A DNA stretch of 64,000 bases, taken from Sphingomonas profundi (GTDB lineage Bacteria > Pseudomonadota > Alphaproteobacteria > Sphingomonadales > Sphingomonadaceae). Location: the NCBI RefSeq assembly GCF_009739515.1, contig NZ_CP046535.1, positions 2,046,001 to 2,110,000 on the forward strand. The letters are read 5' to 3'. The notes below the pieces were generated by a model, which saw nothing but the letters and a program-made list of their open reading frames with translations, made no database searches and was not told the origin of the DNA. Of this stretch, positions 58,883 to 64,000 are shown piece by piece (position 1 is the first letter of the stretch; every line of letters starts with the position of its first letter). Both the position numbers and the translations under genes were made by a program.

Positions 58883-59644
58883 ATGGCCGTCACCCCAATC
58901 ACCGCACCCGCGCTCGCCGGCATCCGCCACGGCTTCCTGGGCCGGCAGGGCGGCGTCTCCACGGGCATCCACGCCGGCCTCAACGTCGGCCTCGGATCGG
59001 ACGACGATCGCCACGCGATCGCCGCGAACCGCACGCTGGCGGTGGACGCGGTTGCGCCCGGCGCGGCGCTCGTCACGCTCCATCAGGTCCATTCGGCGGA
59101 GGCGATCGCCGTCACCGCTCCATTCGCCGACGCGGCGCGGCCTCACGCCGATGCGCTCGTCACCGATAAGCCGGGGCTGCTGCTGGGCATATTGACGGCG
59201 GACTGCGTGCCGGTGCTGTTCGCCGATCCCGCCGCCGGGGTCGTCGGCGCCGCCCATGCCGGGTGGAAGGGGGCGCTCGGTGGCGTCACCGATGCCACCG
59301 TTGCGGCGATGGAGGGGCTGGGCGCGAACGCCGCACGCATCGTGGCGGCGATCGGCCCCTGCATCGCGCGCGCCTCCTACGAGGTGGACGGGGCGTTCCT
59401 CGCCCGCTTCTGCGCCGCCGACGCGGAGAATGAGCGCTTCTTCACCGATGGCGTCCGCCCCGGCCACCACCAGTTCGATATCGAGGCCTATGTCGTCGCC
59501 CGCCTCGCCGCGCGCGGCCTCGCGCGGATCGAGGCGCTGGGGCTGGATACCTATGCCGATCCCGCCCGCTTCTTCAGCTACCGCCGCGCGACCCACAGAG
59601 GCGAGCCTGGCTACGGCCGCCAGATCAGCCTGATCGGCCTGTAG
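58883..59644 (+). CDS. pgeF: PgeF/YfiH family (laccase-domain, peptidoglycan editing factor)
   Basis: 253 residues. Motifs LHQVHSAEAI, LGILTADCVPVLFADP, GAAHAGWKGALGG and the C-terminal DTYADPARFFSYRRAT match YfiH (Cu-type purine/cell-wall editing proteins). His and Cys metal residues are conserved. It removes L-Ser-containing precursors from peptidoglycan synthesis in E. coli. It follows the methyltransferase by 50 bp. Confidence 0.9.
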   Translation: MAVTPITAPALAGIRHGFLGRQGGVSTGIHAGLNVGLGSDDDRHAIAANRTLAVDAVAPGAALVTLHQVHSAEAIAVTAPFADAARPHADALVTDKPGLLLGILTADCVPVLFADPAAGVVGAAHAGWKGALGGVTDATVAAMEGLGANAARIVAAIGPCIARASYEVDGAFLARFCAADAENERFFTDGVRPGHHQFDIEAYVVARLAARGLARIEALGLDTYADPARFFSYRRATHRGEPGYGRQISLIGL

Positions 59645-59663
59645 ACCCCGTCGCCGCTGCCGA

Positions 59664-60317
59664 TCAGGCCGAGAGATAGCCGCGGATCGCCTCCGCCATC
59701 CGCCCGGCCACCGCCTGCCGGTTCGCCTGCGCCGCCGCGCCGGAAACGAGCAGCCGGTCCACCCTCGGATGGGTGATGAACTCCAGCTCCGCCAGCGCCG
59801 CCACCGCCGGGCGCGGGCGGCGCAGATTGCCCAGCGCCGCATCGTTCAGCACGCCGATGCCGCCGGGGCCGGACTGGCTGTCCGGCTTCACGCCGCGATC
59901 CTTCGCGGCCGGATCGATCGCCCGCATGCCCGCCATCAGCCCGGCCTGCACGGCGCCCGCGAAGGCGATGTCGGGCGCGGGATTGACGTTCCCCTTCTCG
60001 GCCGCGCGGTAGAAGGTCTCGCTGCCGCGCACCGCCGGATCGGCGGCGCCGTTGAAGTGCAGGCTCAGGAAAGCGCGCGCGCCGAGTGCGCCGACCAGCG
60101 CCGCCCGCGCCGCGCCGGCGACGTTCACGTCCGTCTCGCGGGTCAGCGCCACCGTGATCCGCTCGCCGGTGCGCGCCGCCTGCGCCACCAGCGCATCGCG
60201 CAGGCAGAAGCCGAAGTCGAGCGTCAGCACCTTCTCCGCAACGCCAGACACGCTGGTGGCGTTGTTCGGCGCACTGCCCGGCAGCTTCACCGTGCCGCCG
60301 TGGCCGGGATCGATCAC
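59664..60317 (-). CDS. N-acetylmuramoyl-L-alanine amidase (Amidase_3)
   Basis: 217 residues, GTG start at 60317 overlapping the upstream stop. VIDPGHGG at the N-terminus, FLSLHFNGA near 95-103 (His) and LAELEFITHP near 180 are Amidase_3 zinc-site features. It cleaves the amide between MurNAc and the stem peptide. There is no signal peptide, so it may act in the cytoplasm or be a partner of the glucosaminidase upstream. Confidence 0.78.
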   Translation of the reverse strand: MIDPGHGGTVKLPGSAPNNATSVSGVAEKVLTLDFGFCLRDALVAQAARTGERITVALTRETDVNVAGAARAALVGALGARAFLSLHFNGAADPAVRGSETFYRAAEKGNVNPAPDIAFAGAVQAGLMAGMRAIDPAAKDRGVKPDSQSGPGGIGVLNDAALGNLRRPRPAVAALAELEFITHPRVDRLLVSGAAAQANRQAVAGRMAEAIRGYLSA

Positions 60318-60775
60318 GATCGTGCCGAGGTCGGCCGGCGGATCGCCCGCCCGCCGAGCAGGGCGGTCGCCTCCGGCAGCAGCGCCAGCACCTTGTCGGC
60401 ATAGCCCGGCGCCGGCGTGTAGATCGGCCCGACGAAGCGGATGAACGCCTCGGCCGATCCCGCATGGTCCTGCCAGCCGGCGTAGGGCGCGCGACCAAGG
60501 AACGCCCAGTAACCGGCGATGAACGCCGCTAGGCTTGGAAAGCGGCAGTAGGCGTCGGCGCCGTCATGGGCGGCATAGGTGACGCCGCTGGCGAACGGCG
60601 CCATCTCCGCCCGCCACTTCAGCCCGGCATAGTTGCGATGCTCGCGCGCCAGGGCAGACGTGCCACGGCCGCTCTCCAGCAGCCACTGCGCCAGGGTCAC
60701 GGCGCGCAGGGCCGGATGCGGCAGGGGGTAGCCGCGATAGGTGGTGATCAGCCGGGTCAGCGCATCGTCCATCAA
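60314..60775 (-). CDS. Glucosaminidase-domain (LysM-less) cell-wall hydrolase
   Basis: 153 residues (MMDDALTRLITTYRGYPLPH...). AQWLLESGRGTSALAREHRNYAG is the typical glucosaminidase (GH73) start with the catalytic Glu, followed by FPSLAAFIAGYWAFLG. It overlaps the amidase by 4 bp (GTGA), so both are made together. No signal peptide is visible. The pair resembles a phage or autolysin module, but the context here is chromosomal. Confidence 0.72.
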   Translation of the reverse strand: MMDDALTRLITTYRGYPLPHPALRAVTLAQWLLESGRGTSALAREHRNYAGLKWRAEMAPFASGVTYAAHDGADAYCRFPSLAAFIAGYWAFLGRAPYAGWQDHAGSAEAFIRFVGPIYTPAPGYADKVLALLPEATALLGGRAIRRPTSARS

Positions 60776-60901
60776 ACCGTCTCCTCGGGGTTCGCCAGAC
60801 CGGCCCAGTTATCAGCCGTGCGCCGGGTAGGAAAATGCGCCGCGCTGGCGCGCCCGTGGCGATGCGATAGGATGCCGCCACACCATAACGGGAGACATCG
60901 G

Positions 60902-62230
60902 ATGGCCGAGAACAGCACCCCCGAGACCGAAGCCGACCTGACCGGCGCCACCGCGCGCCGCCGCCCGCGCGCCCAGCCGCTGGAGGTGGGCGGCCGCCGC
61001 CTCGCGCCCGAGACGCTGATGATGGGCCACGGCTATGATCCGATGCTGTCGGAAGGATCGCTGAAACCGCCGATCTTCCTGACGAGCACCTTCGTGTTCG
61101 AGAGCGCCGCCGCCGGCAAGCGCCATTTCGAGGGCGTCACCGGCAAGCGGCCGGGCGGCGCGGAAGGGCTCGTCTACTCGCGCTTCAACGGCCCCAATCA
61201 GGAGATATTGGAGGATCGGCTCGGCATCTGGGAGGATGCGGAGGACGCGCTCGTTTTCTCCTCCGGCATGGCCGCGATCGCCACCGTCATGCTGGCGAGC
61301 GTGCGGCCGGGCGACACGATCGTCCACTCCGCCCCGCTCTACGCCGCCACCGAGACGCTGATCGGCAAGATCCTCGGCCGCTTCGGCGTCCACTGGCTCG
61401 ATTTCCCCGCCGGCGCCTCCCGCGCGGAGATAGAGGGAGTGCTGGCGCGCGCCGCCGCCGGGCGCGTGGCGATGATCTATCTCGAGAGCCCGGCGAACCC
61501 CACCAACGCGCTGGTGGACGTGGAGGCGGTGGCCGCCGCGCGCGACGCCGTGTTCGGCAACCTCGCGGAAAAGCCGCCGATCGTCATCGACAACACCTTC
61601 CTCGGCCCGCTCTGGCAGCGGCCGCTGCGCCACGGCGCGGACCTCGTGCTCTACTCGCTGACCAAATATGCCGGCGGGCACAGCGATCTCGTCGCGGGCG
61701 GGGCGATGGGATCGAAGGCGGCGATCGATCCCATACGGGCGATGCGCAACACCATCGGCACGATCACCGACCCCCACTCCGCCTGGATGCTGCTGCGCTC
61801 GCTGGAAACGCTGGAGCTGCGCATGAGCCGCGCGGGCGAGAATGCGGCAAGGGTCTGCGCGGCGCTGCGCGATCATCCGAAGGTGGAGCGGGTCGGCTAT
61901 CTCGGCTTCCTGGAGGAAGCCGGCGGCACCCAGGCGGACATCTACCGGCGCCACTGCACGGGCGCCGGCAGCACCTTCTCGCTCTACCTGAAGGGCGGCG
62001 AGCGCGAGAGCTTCGCCTTTCTCGACGCGCTGAGAATCGCCAAGCTGGCCGTATCGCTGGGCGGCACCGAGACGCTGGCAAGCCACCCGGCCGGCATGAC
62101 CCACCTGTCGGTGCCGGATGCGCGGAAGGCGGCGCTCGGCATCACCGACAATCTGGTGCGCATCTCGATCGGCGTGGAGAATGCGGACGATCTGATCGCG
62201 GACTTCGATCAAGCGCTCGAACGAGTGTAG
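60902..62230 (+). CDS. Cystathionine gamma-synthase-type PLP enzyme (Cys/Met metabolism)
   Basis: 442 residues from MAENSTPETEADLT; GGGAGAC precedes the ATG, and the longer frame to 60566 is an unsupported extension. Motifs: GYDPMLSEGSLKPPIFLTST, FNGPNQEILEDRLGIWEDAED, FSSGMAAIATVM, YLESPANPTN, IDNTFLGPLWQRPL and SLTKYAGGHSDLVAGG with the PLP lysine. It could be cystathionine gamma-synthase or methionine gamma-lyase; the motifs do not separate these. It acts on sulfur amino acids in the cytoplasm. Confidence 0.9.
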   Translation: MAENSTPETEADLTGATARRRPRAQPLEVGGRRLAPETLMMGHGYDPMLSEGSLKPPIFLTSTFVFESAAAGKRHFEGVTGKRPGGAEGLVYSRFNGPNQEILEDRLGIWEDAEDALVFSSGMAAIATVMLASVRPGDTIVHSAPLYAATETLIGKILGRFGVHWLDFPAGASRAEIEGVLARAAAGRVAMIYLESPANPTNALVDVEAVAAARDAVFGNLAEKPPIVIDNTFLGPLWQRPLRHGADLVLYSLTKYAGGHSDLVAGGAMGSKAAIDPIRAMRNTIGTITDPHSAWMLLRSLETLELRMSRAGENAARVCAALRDHPKVERVGYLGFLEEAGGTQADIYRRHCTGAGSTFSLYLKGGERESFAFLDALRIAKLAVSLGGTETLASHPAGMTHLSVPDARKAALGITDNLVRISIGVENADDLIADFDQALERV

Positions 62231-62248
62231 CCCTCGTGGCCCCGGCGC

Positions 62249-64000
62249 TCAGGCCGCCGCCCGGCGCAGCGCCTGCATCGTGTCGGGGCGGCCGGTTTCG
62301 GGCAGGCGCCGTATCGACAGGCCGTCCACCGCCGCCTTGGCCGCCTGCTTGCCGGCGGAAAGCTGCATGTTCACCATCTCCGCCGTCAGATGGGCGCGGG
62401 CCTCCGGCAGATGCAGCAGGCTGGCCGAGACGCGCAGCAGCGGGAAGAAGCGGTCCAGGCCGAAGCGGTCGGTCGAGACGATGCCGCCGCGGCCGCGATC
62501 GGCGGGCGAGTAGAGGCTCTCGGCGTCGCTCGCGAACTTGGCACACAGCTCGGCGATAGCGACGGTCGCTTCCGCCTCGTTGCGCTCCAGGCTGATGAAG
62601 AAGTCGTCGCCGCCGATATGGCCCACGAAGGTGCCGTCGGCGCCGTCCAGCTTGCGCAGCAGATCGCCGAACATCAGCAGCGCGCGATCGCCGGCGGCGA
62701 AGCCGTAGGTATCGTTGAACGCCTTGAAGTTGTCGAAGTCCAGGAAGGCCAGCGTCTGCGCGCCGCCGCGCGACAGGCTCTCCTCGATGTGGCGGGCGAT
62801 GCTGCGATTGCCGGCCAGCTGGGTCAGCGGGTTCTGCTCGCGCGCGGCCGAAACCTCGCGCTCGGACGCCAGGCGCAGGACGGCGTGGTTGCTGAGATAG
62901 CCGACATAGCGTCCCTCCGTCGCCAGGATCAGGCCGCCGGCGCTCTCGGCCGCGACATAGCTGTTGACGATCGCCTCCACGCTGCCGTGCGCCTCCCCGA
63001 TCGGCACGCGGCGGACGAGCTTGTCCAGCCGCGGCGCGGCGCCCTTGTTGGCGAGCAGCGCGGGGCCGAAATCGCTCAGCAGATAACGGCGGACATCCTC
63101 CTCCAGCACCGCCCCCAGCACCGTGCCGGCGCGATCGGTGACGGGCAGGATGCGCAGGTCGGGCGCGGCCTTGAACACGTTGGCGGCGGCCAGCAGCGGC
63201 TCGTCGATCGTCAGCGGCGTCACCGGCGTGAGCAGTTCCGCCACGCGCGGCGCCATCGCCGTCACCGCCACCGTCCGCAGCGTGCCGGCGTAGACCAGCG
63301 AGAGGTCGCGCAGGTCCGTCGTCGGCCGGGCGATGTGATAGCCCTGCGCCAGATCGCAACCCAGATCGCGCGCGGAACGGAACTCCGCCTCGGTCTCTAC
63401 CCCCTCGGCCACTGTGAGGAAGCCCAGCGCGTGGGCCAGGCCGCACAGCTTTGCCACGATCGCCTGCTTGCGGGCGTTGCTCGGCAGATCGGCGATGAAG
63501 CTGCGGTCGATCTTCACATAATGCGGCTCCACCGTCATCAGCATGTGCAGGCCGGACATGCCGACGCCGAAATCGTCGAGCGCGATGCGCACGTTCAGCC
63601 CGGTCAGCATCCCGATCGCGCGCTGCAGGTTGGCAGAGGAGAGGACGGGCAGCCGCTCCGATATCTCCAGGCAGAGGCTGTCGGGGTTGAGGCCGCTGTT
63701 GAAGACGATCTCCCGCATCGTCTCCTCGGTGATCGGATGGCCGTCGTAGCTGCGATTGTCCACGTTGCAGAACAGCCGCACTCCGCCCATGTCCGGCACG
63801 CGGGCGAACTTGCCGATCGCGCGGCGCAGCAGCATCTTCTCCATCGGCCGCACGATGCCCAGATCGGCGGCCGCATCCAGCAGCGTGCAGATGCCGCCCG
63901 CCCCTTGCGCCGGCCGCGCCAGCGCCTCGAAGCCGTGCACGCGCAGCGTGGATGTGTTGATGATCGGCTGATACGCATGGTCGGTGGCGGCAAACTGCGC
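62249..64000 (-). CDS. EAL-CBS-GGDEF cyclic-di-GMP protein (5' end outside the window)
   Basis: The frame runs past the right edge (in-frame upstream codons read AYQPIINTSTLRVHGFEAL), so the first visible ATG is not the start. The EAL motif is present (GFEALAR), with LDDFGVGMSG and VAEGVETE, so phosphodiesterase activity is likely. Two CBS-like repeats follow, and then a GGDEF domain with HIGGDDFF (the active-site motif is GGDDF). The order EAL-CBS-GGDEF is less common than GGDEF-EAL. It turns over cyclic di-GMP and probably affects motility or biofilm. Visible part about 584 residues. Confidence 0.87.
   Translation of the reverse strand, partial: AQFAATDHAYQPIINTSTLRVHGFEALARPAQGAGGICTLLDAAADLGIVRPMEKMLLRRAIGKFARVPDMGGVRLFCNVDNRSYDGHPITEETMREIVFNSGLNPDSLCLEISERLPVLSSANLQRAIGMLTGLNVRIALDDFGVGMSGLHMLMTVEPHYVKIDRSFIADLPSNARKQAIVAKLCGLAHALGFLTVAEGVETEAEFRSARDLGCDLAQGYHIARPTTDLRDLSLVYAGTLRTVAVTAMAPRVAELLTPVTPLTIDEPLLAAANVFKAAPDLRILPVTDRAGTVLGAVLEEDVRRYLLSDFGPALLANKGAAPRLDKLVRRVPIGEAHGSVEAIVNSYVAAESAGGLILATEGRYVGYLSNHAVLRLASEREVSAAREQNPLTQLAGNRSIARHIEESLSRGGAQTLAFLDFDNFKAFNDTYGFAAGDRALLMFGDLLRKLDGADGTFVGHIGGDDFFISLERNEAEATVAIAELCAKFASDAESLYSPADRGRGGIVSTDRFGLDRFFPLLRVSASLLHLPEARAHLTAEMVNMQLSAGKQAAKAAVDGLSIRRLPETGRPDTMQALRRAAA

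Overview
The window is high-GC DNA (GC-rich third positions, GATC/CGCC-rich coding sequence) from an alphaproteobacterium. The gene content best fits a Sphingomonas-like member of the Sphingomonadales: a 180-kDa-type NAD-glutamate dehydrogenase next to a PAS protein, a prohead-protease/capsid fusion phage, and the iron-uptake gene set. The genus is inferred from style and gene content, not from an rRNA.

Positions 1 to about 39,560 are most of a temperate, long-tailed (siphovirus-type, lambda-like packaging) prophage. Its right end is fixed by a tyrosine integrase (38,167-39,507) lying 15 bp from the 3' end of a tRNA-Thr(CGU) gene (39,523-39,598), the likely attachment site. The left end and most or all of the lysis genes are off the window. 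A minus-strand late block runs from 25,377 down to 2,592: terminase small and large subunits, gpW-like joiner, portal, fused protease/major capsid, decoration protein, joining and terminator proteins, tail tube, a G/GT tail-assembly chaperone pair made by a visible -1 frameshift, tape measure, tail-tip proteins, a collagen-repeat fibre, a beta-propeller tailspike and a secreted GH5 glycanase. A second minus-strand block (29,956-25,524) holds the CI-like repressor, a WYL+TerB protein, holin/XhlA-like and LexA-like proteins and a Gam-like nuclease inhibitor. The plus-strand early block (30,042-39,507) starts with a Cro-like gene. It continues as a chain of tiny translationally coupled genes, several with zinc ribbons, then a ParB-domain protein, a HerA/FtsK-type ATPase and the integrase. 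No recognisable replication initiator, helicase loader or primase is present.

At the far left a plus-strand pair (zinc-ribbon protein plus Wzx/MATE-type polysaccharide flippase) converges on the GH5 gene with an 8-bp overlap. It looks like a lysogenic-conversion (surface polysaccharide) cargo.

From 39.6 kb on is ordinary chromosome: PAS protein and NAD-GDH; an iron-linked operon with a Fur-box-like site (PepSY membrane protein, DUF2271, DUF4198, ApbE flavin transferase); PiuC-like hydroxylase and TonB; a ribbon-helix-helix protein and PhaB; ferrochelatase; a Tat-exported molybdo-hydroxylase; an acyl-CoA synthetase; Lgt, a MidA-like methyltransferase and PgeF; a cell-wall hydrolase pair; a Cys/Met-metabolism PLP enzyme; and an EAL-CBS-GGDEF protein cut by the window edge.

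The most distinctive signals are: (i) a probable cos region made of a perfect 10-bp inverted repeat plus six copies of GGTGCGGAC in and before the small terminase gene; (ii) the ParB + HerA-ATPase early module in place of a normal replication module; (iii) the flippase/GH5/tailspike surface-polysaccharide set; (iv) two strong hairpins bracketing the decoration gene; (v) an immunity region with two matching operators.
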